Positions 17,479 to 27,631 of a DNA stretch of 64,000 bases are shown here, one piece after another. Position 1 is the first letter of the stretch; each line of letters begins with the position of its first letter. The translations under genes were made by a program, and so were the position numbers. The stretch is from contig NZ_JAIVAL010000014.1 in assembly GCF_020171985.1 (NCBI RefSeq), forward strand, positions 62,001 through 126,000. The letters are read 5' to 3'. The DNA is from Halobacillus halophilus. Lineage in GTDB: Bacteria > Bacillota > Bacilli > Bacillales > Halobacillaceae. The notes beneath the pieces are model-generated. The model was given only the letters and a program-made list of their open reading frames with translations, was not told where the DNA came from and did no database searches.

Positions 17479-17746
17479 GACAGGCTACCTCCTTGGCTTT
17501 AAGGGCATGTTACAACCGTCCAACGGGAAAGAATGTGTGTTCCCCTTGACAGAAAAATTATCTCAAGTTTTTTTATATTTGTAAATGTAGTTGCCAAAAC
17601 TTCTATACATTCGACAATAATTTTACACATGTAAATTATCTGTTAAATCACTGCTTTCCCATCTTTTCTTTTAAGTGGGATGTGATAAAATATAGGGGAA
17701 GTGAACATTATTTAATTCCATGTTCATGGAGAAAGGAAGATACAAA

Positions 17747-18268
17747 GTGTCAGAGCAATCTAAGAACGAATGGCTCGAGTGGATTAAAGCCATCGTTGTA
17801 GCCATTGCGTTAGCATTCATTTTACGTACTTTTTTCTTTGCCACTTCTATTGTAGAAGGAGCCAGTATGGACCCGACACTTGAAAACGGTGAACGCGTCA
17901 TGTTCAACAAGATTATTTATTATATTGATGAACCCGAACGAGGAGACATTGTCATTATTGAAAGGCCGGTAAAGAGTTATGTTAAGCGCATTGTAGGACA
18001 GCCGGGAGATACGATTGAAATCCGCGATCATACGTTGTTTATAAACGGGAAAGAGCAAAATCAGCCCTACCTTAATCAAACAGCTATTCATGCTACCAGA
18101 GATTTTGGTAAAGTAGAGGTCCCGGAAGACCACTATTTCGTGATGGGAGATAACCGTTCCATCAGTAAAGACAGCCGTAATGGACTTGGCTTCGTTGAAG
18201 AGAGTGAAATTATCGGGCGAACCGAGCTCGTAATCTATCCATTTAATGAGTGGGGTCTAACGAATTAA
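17747..18268 (+). CDS. type I signal peptidase
   Basis: Cleaves Sec and Tat signal peptides at the outer membrane face. The 173-aa protein has a single N-terminal anchor (about 10-29, EWIKAIVVAIALAFILRTFF), the nucleophile Ser in EGASMDPTL (about 39), the general-base Lys in YVKRIVGQPGD (about 80), and box E GDNRSISKDSR. The single-anchor form is of the SipS/SipT type. I prefer GTG 17747 (GAAAGGAAG 9 nt upstream) to ATG 17720. Followed by a long terminator. Confidence 0.92.
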   Translation: MSEQSKNEWLEWIKAIVVAIALAFILRTFFFATSIVEGASMDPTLENGERVMFNKIIYYIDEPERGDIVIIERPVKSYVKRIVGQPGDTIEIRDHTLFINGKEQNQPYLNQTAIHATRDFGKVEVPEDHYFVMGDNRSISKDSRNGLGFVEESEIIGRTELVIYPFNEWGLTN

Positions 18269-18273
18269 TCAGT

Positions 18274-18322
18274 AAAAAGGCGAGTCTGAGAAGTGTATGA
18301 ACACTTTCAGACTCGTCTTTTT
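18274..18322. terminator. long terminator between signal peptidase and yvrJ
   Basis: About 20-bp stem with two interruptions (GGCGAGTCTGA...TCAGACTCGTC) and T/A runs on both sides; shared by two converging genes. Confidence 0.88.
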
Positions 18323-18464
18323 ATTTGATCGAATAAATTTTTTCAGGTAGTTGGTGAAGCGTTTCTATTAATAGATCAAGTTTTCCCTCAACGCGGTGCA
18401 GCAAATAAAAAGTTACCGCAATCGGGAAGCCGACATCTGTAATGAAAGGCAGCCAAGTTTCCAT
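18321..18464 (-). CDS. yvrJ: YvrJ family small membrane-associated protein
   Basis: A 47-aa protein, METWLPFITDVGFPIAVTFY then LLHRVEGKLDLLIETL. The pattern GFPI-V-x-x-YLL-R-EGK is the YvrJ family. There is one hydrophobic segment and a short amphipathic tail. Function unknown; yvrJ usually sits directly after DUF1659 and DUF2922 genes. Here those two genes are 970 bp away with repeat copy D in between. A GGAGGGG site is 6 nt ahead of the ATG. Confidence 0.85.
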   Translation of the reverse strand: METWLPFITDVGFPIAVTFYLLHRVEGKLDLLIETLHQLPEKIYSIK

Positions 18465-18622
18465 CTCGTTCCCCTCCTTTTCTATTCCTGGGATAATGTT
18501 ATCTATGGCTTTGCATATTACTATCTAATTAGATTCACATACCAAGTAAATCCCCACCACTTACGATTTCTATCTTTTATTTCAGCAAAGTTTCTGCGAT
18601 TTTCCACTAGTCCTTATTCAAC

Positions 18623-19350
18623 AATAGGGCCGATTAGTTGAAGACTCAGTTTCGAGATAATTGGGTCCGTTACGTTAAATGGAAGTAGAGGCTGGTGGGG
18701 AAATAACTCGTCTTGTTCTATCACCCAGACACTCGAGACATAAGCCGTTCATCAACGGACGGAAAGACCACCGTCCTTTTGATGCTCGGCTTATGCTGGT
18801 CGTGTCTTTCGGGGTGATGCCACATTTGAACACTTTCCTGTGGGGGAACGGTGAGCTTCCTCACTCGTTTCACTCGCTGTGGGATCTCACCTGATTCCTT
18901 CTCCAACGGGAGTCTCGCCATTTCCCCACCAGCCCCACTTAGTTAGGAGAAACGGGCCCTTCAGAAAAGAAGTGCTTGGCTTCTATTACCTGCCCGAAAT
19001 GTTTATGTATCGGGCAATTAATCAAAATTATCGACTTTAAAACGCCTTTCACTGCTTCATGTTATTTCCCTGAAAACGGGTACTTTTTGAGTGATTTCGA
19101 GTCTCTGATTTGGCCAGGTCCGAAGGGGGACGATGCAGACTTCTGCGGGATGAACATGATCGGTGAGATCCCGCAGGGCTGATAAGCCCGAGGAAGCTCA
19201 GCACATATAAGAAGTTCGACTAAGATCGCCACGTCCTGTGGCAACGTCGAACGACCCTGCATCGTGCAGGGCCGAAAAGCGAAATCGTCCCCCGCAGGAC
19301 CAAATTCTCACAAAAGTCTCGAAACTAAGTCTTCAACAAAAGGGAGCTTT
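18623..19350. repeat. modular palindromic repeat, copy D (largest)
   Basis: About 728 bp. The left end is AATAGGGCCGATTAGTTGAA then GACTCAGTTTCGAGATAA; the right end is TCTCGAAACTAAGTCTTCAAC plus AAAAGGGAGCTT. Modules in order: GGGTCCGTTAC, GCTGGTGGGGAAATAACTCG, the inserted 120-bp hairpin module (18711-18831, stem 18739-18795), and the GGTGAG/CTCACC hairpin module up to 18933. The centre is unique (18960-19080). An inverted partner module follows, then a GTTCGAC...GTCGAAC stem and the CCCTGCATCGTGCAGGG hairpin. Only short, unsupported ORFs cross it. Confidence 0.82.
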
Positions 19351-19397
19351 AGTGAAAGATTAGCCCTGTTCTTAAACGATTTGCGTTTCTTAGAAAG

Positions 19398-19427
19398 ACA
19401 GCCGCTATTTATCAAAATAGCGGCTGT
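19398..19427 (-). terminator. terminator after the DUF2922 gene
   Basis: Minus-strand stem ACAGCCGCTATTT / AAATAGCGGCTGT followed by CTTTCT, 10 bp beyond the DUF2922 stop and before repeat copy D. Confidence 0.7.
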
Positions 19428-19436
19428 GTTCAATTA

Positions 19437-19655
19437 TTAAATTTCTACATCAAGTACATTGCGTTCTACAATGCGGGCTTCTTTTTTTGCGACTAAATCC
19501 CCGCCGCTTGTTGTAAAACAGTTCTCCAACAGGATCGTATCCATAACGGAATTAATCAATACCGGATCTGCAGGCTCCACAGGATCGTCCAGAGTAAGGG
19601 TTACGGTACGGTTTTCTTCGTTTAAGAATTTCAGCTCTAGCTTCTTCACGTTCAT
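19437..19655 (-). CDS. DUF2922 family protein
   Basis: A 72-aa soluble protein of unknown function. The pattern KKLELKFLNEENRTVTLTLD at the start and the Pro-Ala-Asp-Pro turn before a predicted helix match DUF2922. It lies 22 bp downstream of the DUF1659 gene on the same strand, the usual arrangement in endospore formers. RBS AGGAG precedes the ATG. Confidence 0.85.
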   Translation of the reverse strand: MNVKKLELKFLNEENRTVTLTLDDPVEPADPVLINSVMDTILLENCFTTSGGDLVAKKEARIVERNVLDVEI

Positions 19656-19677
19656 TTCTCCTCTTTTATTCTATTTT

Positions 19678-19902
19678 TTACAAATCAATCAAAATGGAAT
19701 TATCATTACGTTCAACCGCGTACAATAGATGCTGTTGAAGAGGCGCCATTGCCGTTGCTACGCGGTACAACTGATCTTCAGAAGCTGTCATTTTAATATT
19801 GTTAAAAGACTTCGTACGGAAGACCGTGTTCCCTTTCTCATCCTGCCCATTTTCAAGAACGAGTTGAAGCTGTGAGCGTACAATTTCAGTGCTTACTGCC
19901 AT
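19678..19902 (-). CDS. DUF1659 family protein
   Basis: A 74-aa protein of unknown function. Recognised from the LQLVLENGQDEKGNTVFRTK beta-hairpin followed by SFNNIKMTASEDQLYRVATA, typical of DUF1659. It is the first gene of the DUF1659-DUF2922 pair. RBS GGGAGGTG lies 6 nt ahead of ATG 19902. Its genomic habit with yvrJ suggests a shared, possibly sporulation-stage, role; that is inference. Confidence 0.85.
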   Translation of the reverse strand: MAVSTEIVRSQLQLVLENGQDEKGNTVFRTKSFNNIKMTASEDQLYRVATAMAPLQQHLLYAVERNDNSILIDL

Positions 19903-19951
19903 TATCTTTCACCTCCCTTCACTTCTATAATCGAATGGAAGCTCAAAAAGG

Positions 19952-20001
19952 TGTCAAAAAAAAAGATTCGCAGGAGCAGCTTCATGAGCTTCTCCTGCGA
20001 A
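19952..20001 (-). terminator. terminator of the 26-aa peptide gene
   Basis: Minus-strand stem TTCGCAGGAG / CTCCTGCGAA with an internally paired 15-nt loop, followed by a nine-T run. Confidence 0.88.
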
Positions 20002-20049
20002 CCTTCTTCTTTCTCTTATATGATATGTCATTCCAAAGTTAAGTACAGA

Positions 20050-20130
20050 TTACCCTCGATCGAAAATACACATTCCAATGAGACCTAGTAAAACAACTAA
20101 ACAAACAATGAACATAACTACTTCAGCCAT
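20050..20130 (-). CDS. putative 26-aa single-TM membrane peptide
   Basis: The ORF encodes MAEVVMFIVCLVVLLGLIGM then CIFDRG: an acidic residue, one hydrophobic helix and a charged tail. It has a GAGTGAGG ribosome binding site and a strong dedicated terminator 50-100 bp downstream, which together argue for a real transcript. Not recognised. It could be a sporulation or stress membrane peptide; nothing identifies a partner. Confidence 0.5.
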   Translation of the reverse strand: MAEVVMFIVCLVVLLGLIGMCIFDRG

Positions 20131-20290
20131 ATCCTCACTCCTTTCTTCTACATCTATTTTAGCAAAAAACACACGAATATGCTGAGTCTATTTTTAGTCG
20201 AAATGATCCTATCCATTCATTATAAAAGATTCACTTCCCTAATGAAAAGTAAACTACTAAAATTCATCGGATTGACATAACTTTTAGTCC

Positions 20291-20314
20291 ACTTTGTGAA
20301 TGATCGCACAAAGT
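20291..20314. promoter_or_regulatory. operator-like palindrome upstream of doxX
   Basis: ACTTTGTG and CACAAAGT are perfect inverted 8-mers separated by 8 bp, 14 bp after a TTGACA hexamer (20272-20277). The site would overlap the promoter, consistent with a repressor such as a MarR or TetR type. A 12-bp perfect palindrome GATTAGCTAATC follows at 20360-20371. Confidence 0.45.
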
Positions 20315-20407
20315 ATGGTACCTTAACGTTTACCCTTATATACTATAGGTGTAGCAAGAGATTAGCTAATCATGTGAAATGTTGAACAAACTAAAGGAGT
20401 GAGTGTA

Positions 20408-20908
20408 ATGATTAATCAATGGATTCGAAACAATGAGAAAGCAGCCCTTATTTTAACCGTCATTCGAGTGTACTTAGGTTATACGTGGCTCACCTCTGGA
20501 TTAGGAAAAGTCACAGGAGGATTTGAAGTGAATGGCTTCTTAATGGGGGCCATAGGTAAAGCTGAAGGTGCTCATCCTGCGGTTCAAGGATGGTGGGCAA
20601 TATTCCTGGAACAGTTTGCCCTTCCGAATCATGAACTATTCGCTTTCCTCGTGATGTGGGGTGAAGTGTTTGCCGGAATTGCACTCATACTTGGTTTATT
20701 TACGAATATCGCCGCTCTTGGAGGCATCTTGATGAACTTCGCATTTTTGTTCAGTGGTACAACCAGCACGAATCCACAGATGGTATTACTGACGGTCTTC
20801 CTGTTAGTAGCGGGTGCCAATGCTGGTAAATACGGACTTGATCGCTGGGTTCTTCCTCATCTTCCTCGCAAAATAGCCTGGCCTAAAAGGAAAACGCTGG
20901 CCCATTAA
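20408..20908 (+). CDS. DoxX family membrane protein
   Basis: A 166-aa protein with four hydrophobic segments. The pattern RVYLGYTWLTSGLGKVTGGF at the first helix and LVMWGEVFAGIALILGLFTN in the middle is typical of DoxX/DoxD-like proteins, which in other bacteria work in thiosulfate/quinone oxidation or oxidative-stress complexes. ATG 20408 sits 7 nt behind AAAGGAG; the GTG at 20399 overlaps that site. It stands alone, downstream of an operator-like palindrome. The exact substrate is unknown. Confidence 0.8.
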   Translation: MINQWIRNNEKAALILTVIRVYLGYTWLTSGLGKVTGGFEVNGFLMGAIGKAEGAHPAVQGWWAIFLEQFALPNHELFAFLVMWGEVFAGIALILGLFTNIAALGGILMNFAFLFSGTTSTNPQMVLLTVFLLVAGANAGKYGLDRWVLPHLPRKIAWPKRKTLAH

Positions 20909-20961
20909 TCACTATAGAAGCTTGTTGAAGTCCTATGGCATATTCCATAGGACTTCTTTCT

Positions 20962-20987
20962 GTTTAACCCCCTATCCTTTGAGGTAT
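20962..20987 (+). promoter_or_regulatory. sigma-B-type promoter of the cruF operon
   Basis: GTTTAA (20962-20967), a 14-base spacer, then AGGTAT (20982-20987). The general-stress sigma-B consensus is GTTTAA-N12-14-GGGTAT, so the match is 11 of 12 with correct spacing. It lies 62 bp before the cruF ATG, and no better sigma-A promoter is visible in the gap. Confidence 0.6.
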
Positions 20988-21049
20988 GATTAGGTAGAAA
21001 ATACTTTTCATTACATAATTTCTTTTAAATTCGAGAGCAGGGTGAAAAG

Positions 21050-21817
21050 ATGGACACAATTATTTATCGCTTTTTCATTTTCTGGTACATATGCGGCGTT
21101 ATTTTACTTACATTCGACTGGCTGCCACCCTGGCTGGAATGGGCAAACAGTGTGTTTTTAATTACTGCAGGCGTGATTGCTCTTATTTACTTTATTCGAA
21201 TGTACGGAGCAACTGGAGGTGTACTCTACAGTTTATTTATTATCGTTTTCAGTATCTATATAGAACATCTAGGTGTCGCTTACAATTTTCTTTTCGGTTC
21301 CTATGATTATAACCAGAATTTCGGATTAAAGATCTTTGATACGCCAATTACCATTGGGTTCGCCTGGATGCTGATCATTGGCTGTTCTCATGAGCTGGCT
21401 CGGGGGATTACGGAGAAATGGAGTGGCTTCTTCCGTCATATTGGTTTTGTTATGACAGGTGGTTTACTCGCTGTAACGATGGATTTGATTCTTGATCCTG
21501 TATCGTACAAAGTCAAAGAATATTGGATATGGCAGGAGCCTGGAGTTTATTACGATATTCCCTTTTCCAATTTCGTAGGGTGGTTTGTCCTTGCCATTAT
21601 ATTTCACGCCGTATTTCTACTATGGAACCCGGCAAAGGTCTCTCGCTCTTCGCTTTGGCCGTCACGTATGGCCCTTACGTTTGGCTTAATTATTGGCATG
21701 TTTTGTATTATGGCCATCAGTGGAGGACTATTTGGCGCCGCCATTTTAGTAGGGTCCCTTGCCGCTTTATGGTATATTATTTATTTCTGGAGGAAGAAAG
21801 GCTATGCTGAAAGCTAA
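21050..21817 (+). CDS. cruF: carotenoid 1-hydratase (CruF/DUF422 family)
   Basis: A 255-aa membrane protein with seven or eight hydrophobic segments, of the Caroten_synth (DUF422) family. CruF-type enzymes add water to the psi end of an acyclic carotene, giving the 1-hydroxyl that is later glycosylated. Recognisable segments: IEHLGVAYNFLFGSYDYN and a histidine/aspartate pair later in VTMDLILDPVSYKVKEYW, conserved in the family. The first gene of a four-gene + operon; its 3' end overlaps the next start. Regiospecificity cannot be read from sequence. Confidence 0.82.
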   Translation: MDTIIYRFFIFWYICGVILLTFDWLPPWLEWANSVFLITAGVIALIYFIRMYGATGGVLYSLFIIVFSIYIEHLGVAYNFLFGSYDYNQNFGLKIFDTPITIGFAWMLIIGCSHELARGITEKWSGFFRHIGFVMTGGLLAVTMDLILDPVSYKVKEYWIWQEPGVYYDIPFSNFVGWFVLAIIFHAVFLLWNPAKVSRSSLWPSRMALTFGLIIGMFCIMAISGGLFGAAILVGSLAALWYIIYFWRKKGYAES

Positions 21818-22460
21818 AAAGAATTCAATCATTGAATGGGGATTTTCCAGATTTAATCGCTTTCTGTTGAAGTCACAGTTTAAGCACATTAATGTGTCCT
21901 ATTCTACCCTTCCTGATGGTCCTGCTCTATTTTTAATAAACCATTCCACATGGTGGGACCCCTTGATGATTTATCATTTGAATAAAGAAATCATTCAGTC
22001 CGATGGCTATGGAATGATGCATGAAGACGGCATAAGACGCTTTCCTTTTTTCCGCCGGATTGGTGCTTTTTCCATTAACACCAATGATCGGAGACATCTA
22101 CTTCAATCGTTGAATTATAGTAAAGAACTTCTTGAACAAGACAGCACGGTATGGATTTTCCCTCAAGGAGAGGAGCAGCACTTGGAGAAGCGCCCTCTTG
22201 AGTTCTTCACCGGGGTCGCCTACATAGCTAAGAAGTGTCCTAGCGTCCCTGTAGTACCGATTTCCATTTACTATTCGTTTGAGCACACCAAAAAACCAAA
22301 CGTCTATATTAAAATTGGAGATCCACTTGCTCGAAAAGAGTACTCTTCTTTAAATAGAAAAGAAATGACGCGTTATTTTGAAAATCGTTCCACCGAACAG
22401 CTGGATCAGCTGCGTGAGACGATTATTAAGGAAGACCATCATTCGTTTAGAACCCTGTAA
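21804..22460 (+). CDS. PlsC-like acyltransferase of the carotenoid operon
   Basis: A 218-aa lysophosphatidate-acyltransferase-fold protein. Seen: the catalytic HX4D motif in LINHSTWWDPLM (about 47-58) and a degenerate motif III FPQGEEQHLEKRP where canonical PlsC enzymes have FPEGTR. The start overlaps the end of cruF by 14 bp, with GGAGGAAG ahead of ATG 21804. Given its place before the glycosyltransferase, the likely job is to add a fatty acid to the carotenoid sugar, the role CrtO plays in staphyloxanthin, although CrtO is a different family. Confidence 0.8.
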   Translation: MLKAKKNSIIEWGFSRFNRFLLKSQFKHINVSYSTLPDGPALFLINHSTWWDPLMIYHLNKEIIQSDGYGMMHEDGIRRFPFFRRIGAFSINTNDRRHLLQSLNYSKELLEQDSTVWIFPQGEEQHLEKRPLEFFTGVAYIAKKCPSVPVVPISIYYSFEHTKKPNVYIKIGDPLARKEYSSLNRKEMTRYFENRSTEQLDQLRETIIKEDHHSFRTL

Positions 22461-22478
22461 TAGAAAGGAAGGGATATC

Positions 22479-23588
22479 GTGACGTTTTTTACCATTATCC
22501 TGATCATGACGGTTCTTCTCAATCTATGGACGATCCTAAACAGCTTTTTCTTACTGCCTTTATCTCCAGCCGGGCACTTAAAAAGCACCCCTCGCGTTTC
22601 TCTTCTTATTCCTTTACGAAATGAAGAAGAAAACGTGGAGGGGCTGATGGATTCGATCCATAGATTGAGCTACCCTTCGCTTGAGGTGATCTTTCTGGAT
22701 GACCATTCAGAAGATAAAACTTATGAGAAGCTCTTGCATGAAACGAAAAATGACTCACGTTTTAAGGTGCATCAAGGAAAAGAGCTGCCGGATGGCTGGA
22801 ATGGGAAAGTTCACGCCTGTTATCAGCTCTCTGAATTAGCAAGCGGGGACTACTACTTATTTCTGGATGCCGATGCGCGCGTTGCCCCTTCAATCATCGA
22901 AAAAACCCTTGCCACGATGGAAAAACACGGAGCTTCGATGCTAAGCGGCTTCCCTCGTTACCCAAACGACCATTTCCTAAGTCATATGCTGGTCCCGCTT
23001 CAACACATGGTCGTGCAGCTTCACCTGCCTCTTGCTATAGCTAACTTTACAAAAAAACCAATGTTTACAGCGGCGTGTGGTATTTTTATTATGGTGGAAC
23101 GAAACGCCTATGAAGCAATTGGGGGACACGAGTCCGTTAAAGGATCCCTCGTAGAGGACGTACACATCAGCAGAGAAATGAAAAAGAACGGCCATAAAAT
23201 GGTGCTTGCCAATATTACACCTTCCGTTCTTTCCTATATGTACCATCATCCTAAAGAAACGTGGGCCGGCTTTCAGAAGAATATCTATACTGGATTAGGA
23301 CGCTCCGCGGCACTAGTTGTGATCTTGTCTCTCCTTTATACGCTCTTGTTTCTTGTCCCGTTTGGATTCATCGCTATTGCTTTTGTAGAAGAAAGCTGGC
23401 TGTATGTGCTGCCCTACCTGCTAACCGTGTCCTTTAAAATGTACGTCGATGCTCGCACTGGGCATCCATTATGGCTGTCTTTTTTTATTCCTGTGTCGAT
23501 CGTGTTACTTATATTAATTATGATTTCCTCCATGACGGTACATATCCGGGGAAAATCTTATCAGTGGAAAGGAAGGTCTTACGAATGA
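22479..23588 (+). CDS. family 2 glycosyltransferase, CrtQ-like
   Basis: A 369-aa GT-A-fold enzyme that probably glucosylates the hydroxylated or carboxylated C30 carotenoid. Seen: VSLLIPLRNEEENVEGLMDS at the N-terminus, the DXD-like FLDADARV, GWNGKVHACYQ (shared with staphylococcal CrtQ), and three C-terminal membrane helices (about 275-355). The very end, WKGRSYE, resembles CrtQ's WKGRQYS. The start is GTG 22479 behind GAAAGGAAGGG. Its stop overlaps the next start (ATGA). Confidence 0.85.
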   Translation: MTFFTIILIMTVLLNLWTILNSFFLLPLSPAGHLKSTPRVSLLIPLRNEEENVEGLMDSIHRLSYPSLEVIFLDDHSEDKTYEKLLHETKNDSRFKVHQGKELPDGWNGKVHACYQLSELASGDYYLFLDADARVAPSIIEKTLATMEKHGASMLSGFPRYPNDHFLSHMLVPLQHMVVQLHLPLAIANFTKKPMFTAACGIFIMVERNAYEAIGGHESVKGSLVEDVHISREMKKNGHKMVLANITPSVLSYMYHHPKETWAGFQKNIYTGLGRSAALVVILSLLYTLLFLVPFGFIAIAFVEESWLYVLPYLLTVSFKMYVDARTGHPLWLSFFIPVSIVLLILIMISSMTVHIRGKSYQWKGRSYE

Positions 23589-25048
23589 AAGTTGCTATAG
23601 TCGGGGGCGGCCTAGGTGGGCTGTCGGCAGCTGTCACCCTGGCCAAAGCCGGAGCCGAAGTAAATCTCTTCGAAAAGAACGACCATTTTGGCGGGAAGAT
23701 GATGCCGGTCAATGAAGCTGGTTATCATTTCGATTTCGGGCCGAATACCATCACCATGCCAGAGGTATTTCAAGATGTCCTTCGCCAGGGCGGTCTAGAA
23801 AAAGAACTCTCCTTTTCTAAACTCACCCATCATACAAGAAACCAGTTTAAGGATGGCACAACCTTTGATCTCTCCTCTGATCGGCAATATATGAAGCAGC
23901 AGCTCTACTATTTGGACAAAAAAGGCTATCAGAACTATGATGCCTTTTTACTGGAAATTGAGCGCCTGTTTCATTTATCGAAAGAATACTTTCTTCACCG
24001 GACCTTTTCCGGATGGAAAGATTACCTCTCTCCTTCCCTGGCCAAAGGGTTTGCGCAGGTGAGACCTCTAGAGTCGATGGATCATTTTTTCAGAAGATAT
24101 TTTTCTCATCCTGGCATCATTCAATCCCTTAACCGTTATTCGACCTATGTAGGCTCAAATCCCTACGTTACACCGGCTACATTTGCGATGATTGCTCACC
24201 TGGAGTTAAATGATGGTGTTTACTACGTCCCGGGCGGAAATACGAAGATCGCAGAAAACATGGCGAAAGCTGCAGAAAATCAGGGAGCACAGCTATATAA
24301 GAACACGCGGGTAGAAAAAATCTTAACCCATAACAAGCAGGCCACGGGCGTGGTGGCTGGAGGCCATACTTACGAAGCGGACTACGTGATCGTGAATGGA
24401 GACCTACTCCAATCCGTACCGGAATTAATCGATAACAATAAACGGACCTCATTATCTGATAAAAAACTCCGTTCCTTTGATCCTTCCATATCTGCTTTCG
24501 TTATTATGGCAGGACTGGACACGACTATGCCAGATCTGCATCACCACCACGTTCTTTTTTCCAGAAATTACGAAAAGGAATTCTCAAGTTTAAAAAATGG
24601 CCACTATGCTGAAGAGCCTACCATCTATATCGGAACATCAGCTAAGTCAGACTCCACCCTTTCCTCTGAAGGTGATAATTGTTTCATCCTGGTTAATGCC
24701 CCGGCGCTTAGCTCTTCAACTGAAATAGATCGTGAAGAGTATAAAAAGAGGATTTATGAAGATCTAGCCCAGTCCGGTCTCCCGATTAAAAACCATGTAA
24801 CTTTCGAAAAAGTAATCGGTCCCGAGGAAATTGAGAGCCGCTTCGGTGCATACCGCGGCTCCCTTTACGGTCCTTCCTCCAACCGCAGGCTCCAGGCGTT
24901 TATGAGACCATTCAATCAGTCTCAGGATTTCAGCAATCTGTACTTCTGCGGAGGCAGTACCCATCCGGGAGGCGGCTCTCCGATGGTCGTTCTCAGCGGT
25001 CAAAACGTAGCCAACCAGATCCTTGGCAAAATTGTTCACCCCGAATAG
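23585..25048 (+). CDS. carotenoid terminal oxidase, CrtP/CrtNb-like
   Basis: A 487-aa FAD enzyme of the CrtI/CrtN amine-oxidase superfamily. N-terminal dinucleotide motif VGGGLGGLSAAVTLAKAGAE (about 5-24). The C-terminal region RGSLYGPSSNRR...LYFCGGSTHPGGGSPMVVL is closer, from memory, to staphylococcal CrtP (diaponeurosporene oxidase) than to CrtN. It is therefore assigned to oxidation of a terminal methyl group to aldehyde/acid, not desaturation. ATG 23585 overlaps the preceding stop by 4 bp, showing translational coupling. No aldehyde dehydrogenase follows. Confidence 0.8.
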   Translation: MKVAIVGGGLGGLSAAVTLAKAGAEVNLFEKNDHFGGKMMPVNEAGYHFDFGPNTITMPEVFQDVLRQGGLEKELSFSKLTHHTRNQFKDGTTFDLSSDRQYMKQQLYYLDKKGYQNYDAFLLEIERLFHLSKEYFLHRTFSGWKDYLSPSLAKGFAQVRPLESMDHFFRRYFSHPGIIQSLNRYSTYVGSNPYVTPATFAMIAHLELNDGVYYVPGGNTKIAENMAKAAENQGAQLYKNTRVEKILTHNKQATGVVAGGHTYEADYVIVNGDLLQSVPELIDNNKRTSLSDKKLRSFDPSISAFVIMAGLDTTMPDLHHHHVLFSRNYEKEFSSLKNGHYAEEPTIYIGTSAKSDSTLSSEGDNCFILVNAPALSSSTEIDREEYKKRIYEDLAQSGLPIKNHVTFEKVIGPEEIESRFGAYRGSLYGPSSNRRLQAFMRPFNQSQDFSNLYFCGGSTHPGGGSPMVVLSGQNVANQILGKIVHPE

Positions 25049-25100
25049 AAAAAAGTTCTGATAAAAATTATTATTGATTTTTCTTAAGAGGGCTTATTAC

Positions 25101-25263
25101 GCAATAGGGCGGTTATATGTAAGACTCCGTTTCAAGATGAATTGGGTCCGTTACAAGATGAAGAGGTGGCTGGTTTGGCTAGTGGAAAAATGACCCCTCT
25201 TCCCCGGAGGATCTACCTCATAACCAATATCTCGAAACAGGGTCTTACAAAAACGGGAACTTA
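25101..25263. repeat. modular palindromic repeat, copy E (short)
   Basis: About 163 bp between the converging carotenoid operons. Left end GCAATAGGGCGGTTATATG then TAAGACTCCGTTTCAAGATG and GGGTCCGTTAC; right end ATATCTCGAAACAGGGTCTTA. The interior has only a short GTGGCTGG-type piece and lacks the large hairpin modules. Confidence 0.72.
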
Positions 25264-25300
25264 ACGAAATGATCATCACGGAAGTTTAATAGAGCCAGAA

Positions 25301-27627
<2,327 letters not shown>

Positions 27628-27631
<4 letters not shown>

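Noticed and set aside
18679-18894. 71-aa open frame inside repeat copy D (and several similar frames in copies A, B, F, G)
   Set aside because: It crosses paired hairpin arms, has no ribosome binding site, and translated sequence is not conserved between copies while the palindromes are.
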